NCBI GenBank assembly: GCA_017425765.1
Contig: JAFOXE010000111.1
Location: 1 to 13,099 of the forward strand
Length of the DNA: 13,099 nucleotides
Direction of reading: 5' to 3'
Origin: Paraprevotella sp.
GTDB taxonomy: Bacteria; Bacteroidota; Bacteroidia; Bacteroidales; Bacteroidaceae
A program made the position numbers and the translations under genes. Shown one piece after another: positions 6,796 to 13,099 of the stretch (the first letter of the stretch is position 1; each line of letters opens with the position of its first letter). The notes beneath the pieces were generated by a model that worked only from the letters and a program-made list of their open reading frames with translations, was not told where the DNA came from and ran no database searches.

Positions 6796-7737
6796 ATGAA
6801 GAAATTAGCATTTGTTTTGATGATGGGCATGGCCGCACTTTCGGCACAAGCTCAAGTGAACTACACCGTGCAAACGGCTTGTCATCCACAAGATGTAAAA
6901 AACTACGACACCGAGCGCTTGCGCAGCTCCTTCTTGATGGAGAAGGTAATGGCCGCTGATGAAATCAATGTGACTTATACCTTGTACGACCGCTTAATCT
7001 ATGGTGGAGCAATGCCCGTAAATAAGGTGCTGCGTCTGGAAACCTTCCACGAGTTGAAGGCAGAGCACTTCCTTGACCGTCGAGAATTGGGCGTGATCAA
7101 CGTGGGTGGTGACGGAGTGGTTACGGTAGACGGCGTGGAGTATGCCATGAAGTTTAAGGAAGGTTTGTATGTGGGTTGTGGAAAGAAGGAAGTAACCTTC
7201 AAGAGCAACGATCCTCAAAATCCGGCCAAGTTCTACATCAACTCAACTCCTGCCTATAAGGAGTATGTAACTCAGCTCATCACTACCGACCAAAAGGCTG
7301 ATAAGAAGAAGTATGCCATAGCAAAGTCTGACAAGTATGGTAAGATGGAAGATAGCAACGACCGCGTAGTGAATCAGTTGATTGTGAAGTCGGTGTTGGA
7401 AGGCGTGAAAGGTGGTGGTACCAACCAATTGCAGATGGGCTTGACCGAATTGAAGCCCGGATCAGTATGGAACACCATGCCGGCACACACCCATACACGT
7501 CGAATGGAAGCCTATTTCTACTTCAATGTGCCCGAAGGAAATGCCGTATGCCACTTGATGGGCGAGCCTAAGCAGCAACGCCTTGTGTGGATGCACAATG
7601 AACAAGCCATTACATCGCCCGAGTGGTCGATTCATGCTGCTGCCGGCACCAGCAACTATATGTTTATATGGGGTATGGGTGGCGAAAACCTAAACTATGG
7701 CGATAAGGACGAAATTAAATATACTGAAATGCGTTAA
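6796..7737 (+). CDS. kduI: 5-keto-4-deoxyuronate isomerase with a signal peptide
   Basis: KduI converts 4-deoxy-L-threo-5-hexosulose uronate, formed from unsaturated uronic acids released by polysaccharide lyases, to 3-deoxy-D-glycero-2,5-hexodiulosonate. The fit to KduI is strong: [11 protein letters not shown] (95-105), [20 protein letters not shown] (225-244), [16 protein letters not shown] (265-280), FIWGMGGEN (290-298). The metal-binding set is complete (H231, H233, E238, H280). Unusually, the protein begins with a clear signal peptide: MKK, a hydrophobic core (about 4-16), and a likely cleavage site ending AQA before residue 20. At 313 aa it exceeds the usual 278 by about that extension plus a charged insert (about 167-190). 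The enzyme is normally cytoplasmic; here it should act in the periplasm. It is the second gene of the EIIC operon and is followed by a strong terminator. Enzyme identity is near certain; location is predicted. Confidence 0.95.
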   Translation: MKKLAFVLMMGMAALSAQAQVNYTVQTACHPQDVKNYDTERLRSSFLMEKVMAADEINVTYTLYDRLIYGGAMPVNKVLRLETFHELKAEHFLDRRELGVINVGGDGVVTVDGVEYAMKFKEGLYVGCGKKEVTFKSNDPQNPAKFYINSTPAYKEYVTQLITTDQKADKKKYAIAKSDKYGKMEDSNDRVVNQLIVKSVLEGVKGGGTNQLQMGLTELKPGSVWNTMPAHTHTRRMEAYFYFNVPEGNAVCHLMGEPKQQRLVWMHNEQAITSPEWSIHAAAGTSNYMFIWGMGGENLNYGDKDEIKYTEMR

Positions 7738-7760
7738 GCTATAAGGTGTACCCAACAATG

Positions 7761-7805
7761 CGCCCCGCACGGCATCTTGAATGCTGTGCGGGGCGTTGTT
7801 TTTTA
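7761..7805 (+). terminator. Terminator of the EIIC-kduI operon
   Basis: 15-bp GC-rich stem CGCCCCGCACGGCAT / ATGCTGTGCGGGGCG with one G-T wobble and a 5-nt loop, followed by TTGTTTTTT. It starts 23 nt after the kduI stop. The minus-strand mrp gene ends at 7824, so it also separates convergent units, but the T-rich tail lies only on the plus side. Confidence 0.9.
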
Positions 7806-7823
7806 TACGGGGTGTGCGTAAAA

Positions 7824-8924
7824 CTACTTATGAATCTTTACGATGTGTGTGGGTGGTTGCTCCATGTTGCGACGGTCGGTTTGCGTCACGACGCGGGCGG
7901 CCAATGTTCTGAAGGCACGTCCCACGAGGCTGTCTTTGTCAAGTGCCTCTGGTGTTCCGTTGTCGCCATTTTCGCATATGCTCTGTACCACCGGTATTTG
8001 TGCCAATAGCGGAAGGTTCATCTCTTCGGAAAGTTGTTTTACACCTTCACGACCGAACAAGTAATACTTGTTTTCGGGGAGTTCGGCAGGAGTGAACCAC
8101 GACATGTTCTCAACCAAGCCCAAGATGGGTACGTTGATTTTGTCGGTTTGGTACATATTGATGCCCTTGCGTGCGTCGGCTAAAGCTACCTTTTGCGGTG
8201 TGCTGACAATGACAGCGCCGGTGATGGCCAGGTTTTGTACCAATGTTAGGTGAATGTCGCTGGTGCCTGGGGGGGTGTCTAATACAAAGTAGTCTAACTC
8301 GCCCCACGCGGCCTCGCCAATGAGTTGTTTCAGAGCATTGCTGGCCATGCCACCACGCCATATCGTGGCTTGGTCGGGGTTATAAAAAAAGCCAATGGAG
8401 AGCATCTTGACACCATATTTTTCTATGGGGATGATGAGGTCGCGACCGTCAATGCGTTCGGCATACGGACGTTCGCTCTCCACTTGAAACATTTTGGGGA
8501 TGCTCGGGCCGAAGATGTCGGCATCCAGAAGACCTACTTTGTAGCCCATTTGTGCCAAGGCTACAGCCAAGTTGGCCGCAACGGTTGATTTGCCCACACC
8601 GCCCTTTCCGGACGATACGGCGATGATGTTTTTCACTCCGGGCAGTAAATGCTCTACCTCGGGACGCGGAGCTTGCAAGGTTTTAGTTTTAATTTCCACT
8701 TCAACTTCCTTGCCCACATAAGCATGGATGGCCGCTTCGGCAGCTTTCACGATGGACTTCAAGAAAGGGTTGGTGGGTTTATCGAATATCAGCGAAAAGC
8801 TGACGTGCAAGCCGCTGATGCGAAGGTCGTCTTCCACCATTTCGGCCTCGACAATGTTTTTGCCGGTTCCGGGATAACGCACTGTGGCCAGTGCATCCAT
8901 TATCATTTTAGGATAGAGTGTCAT
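7824..8924 (-). CDS. mrp: Mrp/ApbC-type P-loop NTPase, iron-sulfur carrier family
   Basis: A cytoplasmic protein of 366 aa. Residues 1-85 form a MIP18/DUF59-like domain. A ParA/MinD-type NTPase follows, with deviant Walker A GKGGVGKST (106-114), switch region LLDADIFGPS (132-141), IWRGGMASNALKQ (188-200) and LDTPPGTSD (215-223). The family binds and transfers [4Fe-4S] clusters to apoproteins. The C-x-x-C pair that usually follows ENMS and bridges a cluster between monomers is absent: the segment reads ENMSWFTPAELPENK (272-286), and the only cysteine in the protein is C317. Cluster binding may therefore differ; I believe other Bacteroidetes Mrp proteins look alike. The start at 8924 gives the expected MTLYPK N-terminus. 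It lies 19 nt after trmB and is probably co-transcribed. Confidence 0.92.
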   Translation of the reverse strand: MTLYPKMIMDALATVRYPGTGKNIVEAEMVEDDLRISGLHVSFSLIFDKPTNPFLKSIVKAAEAAIHAYVGKEVEVEIKTKTLQAPRPEVEHLLPGVKNIIAVSSGKGGVGKSTVAANLAVALAQMGYKVGLLDADIFGPSIPKMFQVESERPYAERIDGRDLIIPIEKYGVKMLSIGFFYNPDQATIWRGGMASNALKQLIGEAAWGELDYFVLDTPPGTSDIHLTLVQNLAITGAVIVSTPQKVALADARKGINMYQTDKINVPILGLVENMSWFTPAELPENKYYLFGREGVKQLSEEMNLPLLAQIPVVQSICENGDNGTPEALDKDSLVGRAFRTLAARVVTQTDRRNMEQPPTHIVKIHK

Positions 8925-8943
8925 TATAAGGATGTGTATAGAA

Positions 8944-9723
8944 TTATTTACTTACCTCAAGGCCGCTGCGCTTTGAGCGGTTGTAGCTGCGATACTCGTC
9001 AAGTTCAATTTCCACGTCCGGCTCGCTGAGCTTGCCCTCTTGAGGCAATCGGAAACGTAGGTATTTGATGTTCAATCCACGAGCAATCCATTGCTGTTCG
9101 TAGTAGGTTTGTATGCTTAAGATACGTGCCTCTTCCGTATCGGTTTGTTGTGTCAAGGTGCTGTGGTACAAATCGTCGGTATCGAATTCTACGGGCAACG
9201 CGTTGTGCTGCACCATGTATTTGGTATATGTGTACAGGAAGTTTGAGTCCGTCTTCAAATGGATAAGACCTTGCTCGCCCATAAAACGGCGATAGCGCTC
9301 CATGAAGAAAGTAGATGTGAGGCGTTTGGTAACTTTTTTCATCTGCGGATCGCTGAAAGTCAACCAGATCTCGTCAACTTCGCCGGCCTCGAAAAAGCGG
9401 TCGATGATCTCGATGTTGGTGCGCAGAAAAGCAACATTCTTCAGCCCTTCTTTCATGGCTTCGGTGGCGCCTGTCCACATGCGTGCCCCTTTGATGTCCA
9501 CCCCAATGAAGTTCTTTTCCGGATATAATTTGGCTAGCCCTACGGTGTATTCACCACGTCCGCAACCGAGTTCCAGCACGATGGGGTTCGTGTTGTGGAA
9601 AAAAGATTCTTTCCATTTCCCTTTCATATCGAAGGGGACATTGTCCATAACCGAGAAAGGATATTCGAACACGTGAGGATAACTTGCCATATCGGCGAAC
9701 TTCGCTAACTTGCCTTTGCCCAT
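8944..9723 (-). CDS. trmB: tRNA (guanine-N7)-methyltransferase
   Basis: Methylates G46 in the variable loop of tRNAs with SAM; cytoplasmic. A protein of 259 aa with a Rossmann methyltransferase fold. SAM motif ELGCGRGEY (51-59), VDIKGARMW (75-83) with the acidic ribose-binding position at the end of strand 2, LRTNIE (100-105), [10 protein letters not shown] (121-130) in place of the FPDPWPKKRH signature of proteobacterial enzymes, and HLKTDS (155-160). The altered signature is a lineage variant, not a sign of inactivation, since the other motifs are intact. It is the first gene of a trmB-mrp unit and is preceded by a good promoter at 9745-9775. The start MGKGKLAKF is normal for the family. 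Confidence 0.94.
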   Translation of the reverse strand: MGKGKLAKFADMASYPHVFEYPFSVMDNVPFDMKGKWKESFFHNTNPIVLELGCGRGEYTVGLAKLYPEKNFIGVDIKGARMWTGATEAMKEGLKNVAFLRTNIEIIDRFFEAGEVDEIWLTFSDPQMKKVTKRLTSTFFMERYRRFMGEQGLIHLKTDSNFLYTYTKYMVQHNALPVEFDTDDLYHSTLTQQTDTEEARILSIQTYYEQQWIARGLNIKYLRFRLPQEGKLSEPDVEIELDEYRSYNRSKRSGLEVSK

Positions 9724-9744
9724 ATCTTATTATGTTTTATGCCA

Positions 9745-9775
9745 CAAAGATAGTCACTTTCATGCAAATGCCCAA
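9745..9775 (-). promoter_or_regulatory. Promoter of the trmB-mrp unit
   Basis: On the minus strand, TTG (9775-9773), a 20-nt spacer, then TATCTTTG (9752-9745), an exact TAnnTTTG match. The -7 box lies 21 nt before the trmB ATG. Confidence 0.65.
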
Positions 9776-9814
9776 GAAAACAGACCTACAACCTTTTGTG
9801 GCGGCATAGGTGTA

Positions 9815-9857
9815 AAAATGAAACAAGCCGAACACTTTTTGCAAGGTGTTCGGCTTG
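9815..9857 (-). terminator. Terminator of ilvE
   Basis: Perfect 12-bp inverted repeat CAAGCCGAACAC / GTGTTCGGCTTG at 9824-9857, followed on the minus strand by TTTCATTTTT (9823-9814). It lies about 31 nt downstream of the ilvE stop and just upstream of the trmB promoter. Apart from these two signals 9724-9888 is empty. Confidence 0.8.
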
Positions 9858-9888
9858 ATGTTAAGGGTATGTGTAGTTGTTATATTAT

Positions 9889-10911
9889 TTATTCGATAAC
9901 CACTTGAGTCCAGTTGTGAACGTCCGGTTCTATACCATATTGTATATTGCGTAGCTTGGTGTAGAGCTTCAAGCTGATAGGGCCCGGCTTTCCGTCCTTG
10001 CTGATGACGTAGCTCTTGTTGTTTTCTATATCGTCGATGCGTTCGATAGGGCTGATAACCGCAGCGGTGCCGCAAGCGCCGGCTTCTTCGAATGTAGCAA
10101 GCTCCTCTTCAGGGATGGGACGGCGTTCTACCTTCAGGCCCAAATCCTCGGCAAGTTGCATCAAACTCTTGTTGGTAATGGAAGGAAGAATGGAAGTGGA
10201 TTTCGGTGTGATGTACGTGTTGTTCTTGATTCCAAAGAAATTGGCTGCACCACACTCGTCGATGTACTTCTTCTCCTTAGCATCGAGATAGAACTCGCAA
10301 GAATAGCCTAGGTCGTGTGCTTTCTTGTTGGCCTGAAGGCTGGCTGCGTAGTTACCACCCACCTTGTAGATGCCGGTGCCCAACGGTGCCGAACGGTCGA
10401 ACTCACGGATAATGACGTAAGGGTTAGTGGCAAAACCACCCTTGAAATATGGGCCTACAGGCGTAACGAAGATAATGAAAAGATATTCATCTGCCGGGCG
10501 AACACCTACTTGTGCACCGGTACCGATGAGTAGGGGGCGGATGTATAGGGTTGCTCCACTTTCGTAAGGAGGAATGAAACGTTCGTTCATTTTCACCACC
10601 TTGCGCACCATTTCTTGGAATATTTCTGAGGGCAACTCAGGCATAAGTATGCCTCGGCAGGTGCTTTGAAGGCGTGCTGCGTTCTCGTCCATGCGGAATA
10701 CGCGCACCTTACCATCCGGACAGCGGTATGCCTTAAGTCCTTCAAAAGCCTCTTGGCCATAGTGCAAGCAAGTGGCGGCCATGTGCAAGTTGATGGTTTG
10801 TTCGGAGCTGACTTCTATCTCGCCCCATTTACCGTTGCGATAATAGCAACGTACGTTGTAGTCGGTCGGCATATAGCCGAATGACAAATTAGACCAATCT
10901 ATTTCTTTCAT
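9889..10911 (-). CDS. ilvE: Branched-chain amino acid aminotransferase
   Basis: A PLP-dependent fold-type IV transaminase that interconverts leucine, isoleucine and valine with their 2-oxo acids using glutamate/2-oxoglutarate; cytoplasmic. Its 340 aa match the longer BCAT-II type. Visible motifs: LHYGQEAFEGLKAYR (49-63), YIRPLLIGTG (123-132), the PLP lysine K183 in LGTGIYKVGGNYAAS (177-191), IDECGAANFF (217-226) with E219 as the cofactor-contacting glutamate, and GACGTAAVISPI (278-289), which binds the phosphate. All catalytic residues are present. It appears monocistronic, with a TACTTTTG box 31 nt before the start and a hairpin terminator after the stop. It is not beside other ilv/leu genes here. 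Confidence 0.95.
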   Translation of the reverse strand: MKEIDWSNLSFGYMPTDYNVRCYYRNGKWGEIEVSSEQTINLHMAATCLHYGQEAFEGLKAYRCPDGKVRVFRMDENAARLQSTCRGILMPELPSEIFQEMVRKVVKMNERFIPPYESGATLYIRPLLIGTGAQVGVRPADEYLFIIFVTPVGPYFKGGFATNPYVIIREFDRSAPLGTGIYKVGGNYAASLQANKKAHDLGYSCEFYLDAKEKKYIDECGAANFFGIKNNTYITPKSTSILPSITNKSLMQLAEDLGLKVERRPIPEEELATFEEAGACGTAAVISPIERIDDIENNKSYVISKDGKPGPISLKLYTKLRNIQYGIEPDVHNWTQVVIE

Positions 10912-10941
10912 ATCTTATGTTTTTCTGTTCTATGCGGGAAA

Positions 10942-10949
10942 CAAAAGTA
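10942..10949 (-). promoter_or_regulatory. -7 promoter box of ilvE
   Basis: TACTTTTG on the minus strand is an exact match to TAnnTTTG, ending 30 nt before the ilvE ATG. I see no convincing TTG/TTTG at the expected -33 spacing. The 91-nt gap between xseB and ilvE holds no clear terminator, so some read-through from xseB is possible. Confidence 0.5.
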
Positions 10950-11002
10950 CACAAAATAATCTCATTTTTGTCGTATTGTCGCAAAAACTTTGATTTTAGG
11001 TG

Positions 11003-11203
11003 TTATTTTTCCACTGCTTTGAGCATTTGTTGTATCTCCTCATCAGTGGCCGTCAGCTTTTCCTTGCAGAAGGCTATTAAGTTTTGTGCTTCTTTCAGTC
11101 GTTCGGCAAGCTCGTCGATGCTCATTTTGCCGCTCTCCATATCGGCGGTTATTTGCTCCAATCGTTGGATGGCCTCTTCGTAGTTGAGTGTTTTCTTCTT
11201 CAT
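11003..11203 (-). CDS. xseB: Exodeoxyribonuclease VII small subunit
   Basis: A protein of 66 aa that assembles with XseA into exonuclease VII, which degrades single-stranded DNA to acid-soluble oligonucleotides. The family signature is visible: NYEEAIQRLEQITADMESG (7-25) followed by the helical MSIDELAERLKEAQNLIAFC (27-46), and a total length typical of XseB (60-80 aa). It lies 7 nt downstream of xseA in the same orientation, the standard pairing. Confidence 0.93.
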   Translation of the reverse strand: MKKKTLNYEEAIQRLEQITADMESGKMSIDELAERLKEAQNLIAFCKEKLTATDEEIQQMLKAVEK

Positions 11204-11210
11204 GTTGTAG

Positions 11211-12509
11211 TTATTTTACCACAGAGTGCACTTGGCCCTCTGCCAATTGGGTGATTATTTCGTCGCCGGGTTTCAGTTCGTGGGCGTTCTTTACGATGCG
11301 TCCGTTTATGCGTGTTAGGCTATAGCCTTGCTGCAGAATACGTTCCGGATTCATTGCCTCGCAACGCAAGGAGAGCATTTGTAGCTTATTTTTTTCGGCC
11401 GCAATACGGTTCGATAGTGCTTGATGCAGTTTTATCTGAATCAGGCTCTGTCTTTGTTGTTCCTTACGGCAGCGGTCGAGGGATGCGCCTTGCAGACGGA
11501 GTGAATTCTGCTGCAAAATAAATGCACCTTCACGAATGGTTTGTGCAGCTCCGAAGGTAATGCTACGCTTCAGTTGCTCCATGTGCTCTTGTTGGGTGGC
11601 AAGGATGTGTTGTGTCAGTGCCGTAATTTGTTGTTGGCACAGCAGCACCTGATTCAGTGCCTGATGTTGGTGTGCAATGAGGAAGGCCGCTACGGCTGTG
11701 GGTGTTTTCAGGCTTGTGTGTGCCACATGATCGAGCACGGTTTCGTCCCTTTCGTGCCCAATTCCGGTAAGGATGGGCAAGGGGAATTGTGCGCAAGCTG
11801 CAGCCAACAGATAGGTGTCGAAGTCCGACAAATCGCTAGTAGCCCCTCCTCCGCGTATGATGACCACGGCATCCCATAGTTTGTTCTCACTCAGTATGTT
11901 CTCAAGAGCTTGCAAGATGCTTTCTTCTACACGAGCACCTTGCATGATGGCAGGGAACAACTTGAGATGGAAACGAAGATGGTGTTCGTTGTGCCACAAT
12001 TGGTGACAAAAGTCGCCGAAACCTGCTGCGGTGGCCGATGAGATGACGGCAATGCGGTTGAGCGACGGAGGCATTATGAGTTCCTTGTTGTCGTTCAGAA
12101 TACCTTCTTCCTCCAAGCGAAGTAAGATTTCTCTGCGGCGGCGTGCCATGTCGCCTAAAGTGTAATCGGGGTCGATATCGTTCACCACCAGAGTGTAGCC
12201 ATAGAGTTCGTGAAAGCTTACCGACACCATTACCGATACGGCCAAGCCCGCTCGCAAACTTTGTCCTGTGGTGCGTTCAAAGGCCGGTGCAAGTAGTTGA
12301 TATGTGCTGCTCCAGATGGCTCCTTTTGCTCGTGCCAACAACCCCGTTCCTTGCTTGTTTTTTTGCACGAACTCCACGTAGAAATGGCCGTTCGATGCTA
12401 AGCGGGCCTCGCTCAACTCCGCCTGCAACCAATAGGTTTCGTCAAGCGACGAATCTAAGGTGTTGCGCACCAAACTGTTCAGTTCGTATAGGGTAATGGG
12501 TTGTGTCAT
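11211..12509 (-). CDS. xseA: Exodeoxyribonuclease VII large subunit
   Basis: The catalytic subunit of exonuclease VII, 432 aa (E. coli 456). The N-terminal OB-fold (about 5-112) starts with the usual YELNSLVRNTL pattern and ends near NDIDPDYTLGD (110-120). The catalytic region has AVISSATAAGFGDF (154-167), VVIIRGGGATSDLSDFD (215-231) and GIGHERDETVLDHVAHTSLK (249-268), all family hallmarks. A long helical stretch (about 280-390) corresponds to the coiled-coil arm that binds XseB. It sits between mnmA (8 nt upstream) and xseB (7 nt downstream), consistent with one transcript; no promoter is seen in the short gaps. Confidence 0.95.
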   Translation of the reverse strand: MTQPITLYELNSLVRNTLDSSLDETYWLQAELSEARLASNGHFYVEFVQKNKQGTGLLARAKGAIWSSTYQLLAPAFERTTGQSLRAGLAVSVMVSVSFHELYGYTLVVNDIDPDYTLGDMARRRREILLRLEEEGILNDNKELIMPPSLNRIAVISSATAAGFGDFCHQLWHNEHHLRFHLKLFPAIMQGARVEESILQALENILSENKLWDAVVIIRGGGATSDLSDFDTYLLAAACAQFPLPILTGIGHERDETVLDHVAHTSLKTPTAVAAFLIAHQHQALNQVLLCQQQITALTQHILATQQEHMEQLKRSITFGAAQTIREGAFILQQNSLRLQGASLDRCRKEQQRQSLIQIKLHQALSNRIAAEKNKLQMLSLRCEAMNPERILQQGYSLTRINGRIVKNAHELKPGDEIITQLAEGQVHSVVK

Positions 12510-12517
12510 GCTATATA

Positions 12518-13099
12518 TTATATAAGGTAGGCGTTGATGCCCCTTTGCGAGGCTATGTAGGCGCCACCTACCAAACGGTCGTTTTTATAGAATACAGCCG
12601 ATTGTCCCGGTGTGATGGCCGAGGCCGGCACATTCAAGTGTACCAACAACATTTCGTCGCCCACATTCCCATTTGTGCCGTCGGCAAACAATCGAGTTAC
12701 TTTTTTAACGGTGCAGGGTATAGGGCGACTGCGGTAGCGTATGCGCACCGTTATGCCTTCGCTCAAAAGAGCTTCTGTGTCGGCAATTTGTGCTTGTTCC
12801 AAAAGCAAATCGGATGAGAGAAGTTGTTCTGCATCTCCCAGCATCACGGTGTTTTTTTCGGCGTTGATGCGTAGTACAAAGGCCGGTTTGCCCAAAGCTA
12901 TACCCAATCCTTTACGTTGTCCTACGGTATAGTTAGCACATCCGGCATGCGTGCCTAGTACACGTCCTTCGCTATCCACGAACTTTCCGGGTTGCACCCT
13001 TTCGTTCCAATCCGGCAACTGCTGCTGAAGGAATTCTCGGTAGTCGCCCTCGATGAAGCATACTTCCATGGATTCTCCCTCCTTAGCTTTCACGGCATA
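12518..13099 (-). CDS. mnmA: tRNA-uridine 2-sulfurtransferase, C-terminal half
   Basis: MnmA adenylates and thiolates U34 of Lys, Glu and Gln tRNAs. About 193 residues are visible; the N-terminal PP-loop ATPase half lies beyond the right edge. The frame is open to the edge, so the GTG at 13093 is not a real start. Visible motifs are ESMEVCFI, with the cysteine expected to act as the persulfide-forming catalytic residue, then [37 protein letters not shown] and, near the C-terminus, [19 protein letters not shown], matching the central and C-terminal beta-barrel domains. It is followed 8 nt later by xseA. Confidence 0.93.
   Translation of the reverse strand, partial: YAVKAKEGESMEVCFIEGDYREFLQQQLPDWNERVQPGKFVDSEGRVLGTHAGCANYTVGQRKGLGIALGKPAFVLRINAEKNTVMLGDAEQLLSSDLLLEQAQIADTEALLSEGITVRIRYRSRPIPCTVKKVTRLFADGTNGNVGDEMLLVHLNVPASAITPGQSAVFYKNDRLVGGAYIASQRGINAYLI

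Noticed and set aside
5401..7737. A galactitol utilisation operon
   Set aside because: EIIC resembles GatC, but no galactitol-phosphate dehydrogenase, tagatose-bisphosphate aldolase, EIIA or EIIB is present; the partner gene is kduI, which points to uronates.
13091..13093. GTG at the right edge as the start of a short MnmA-like gene
   Set aside because: The frame stays open to the edge and the visible part begins in mid-domain, just before the catalytic cysteine; the gene is simply cut by the window.
1..13099. CRISPR arrays, insertion sequences, prophage genes, tRNA or rRNA genes
   Set aside because: No direct-repeat arrays, transposase motifs, phage genes or cloverleaf-like sequences were seen in the intergenic stretches, which are short and mostly explained by promoters and terminators.

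Overview
The window looks like a piece of a Bacteroidales chromosome, most likely a Prevotella-type gut or oral commensal. Four things point there. The sialidase ends in a short C-terminal tail (…GIYIVNGKKVLVK) typical of Prevotella/Bacteroides secreted proteins. Several genes have the Bacteroidetes -7 box TAnnTTTG. Start codons follow A-rich leaders rather than Shine-Dalgarno sequences. The housekeeping genes (trmB-mrp, xseA-xseB, ilvE, mnmA) have Bacteroidetes-like sequences. No tRNA, rRNA, CRISPR array, insertion sequence or phage gene was seen.

Left part, plus strand (1-4340). The window opens inside a large secreted GH33-type sialidase whose 5' end is outside. It is followed by a hairpin and a 58-residue orphan small protein (2897-3073) of a Bacteroidales short-peptide type with no known role. 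A T-tailed terminator comes next, then a promoter and a single-pass membrane coiled-coil protein. That unit meets a minus-strand SAM-dependent methyltransferase head-on; a very strong, probably bidirectional, terminator separates them.

Middle, plus strand (5134-7805). A divergent promoter region of about 270 bp precedes a two-gene operon: a galactitol-type PTS EIIC permease with no other PTS subunit nearby, then a 5-keto-4-deoxyuronate isomerase (KduI) carrying an N-terminal signal peptide. This is the most interesting part of the window. It suggests that unsaturated uronic acids released from host or plant polysaccharides are isomerised in the periplasm and then taken up by a phosphotransferase-independent EIIC. 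The operon closes with a textbook terminator.

Right part, minus strand (7824-13099). Three transcription units are seen: trmB-mrp (tRNA m7G46 methylation; Mrp-type P-loop NTPase), ilvE (branched-chain aminotransferase, with its own promoter box and terminator), and mnmA-xseA-xseB (tRNA 2-thiouridylase, cut by the window edge, then both exonuclease VII subunits). These are ordinary housekeeping genes; one oddity is that Mrp lacks the usual C-x-x-C motif.

All functional calls rest on reading motifs by eye; no database search was run.
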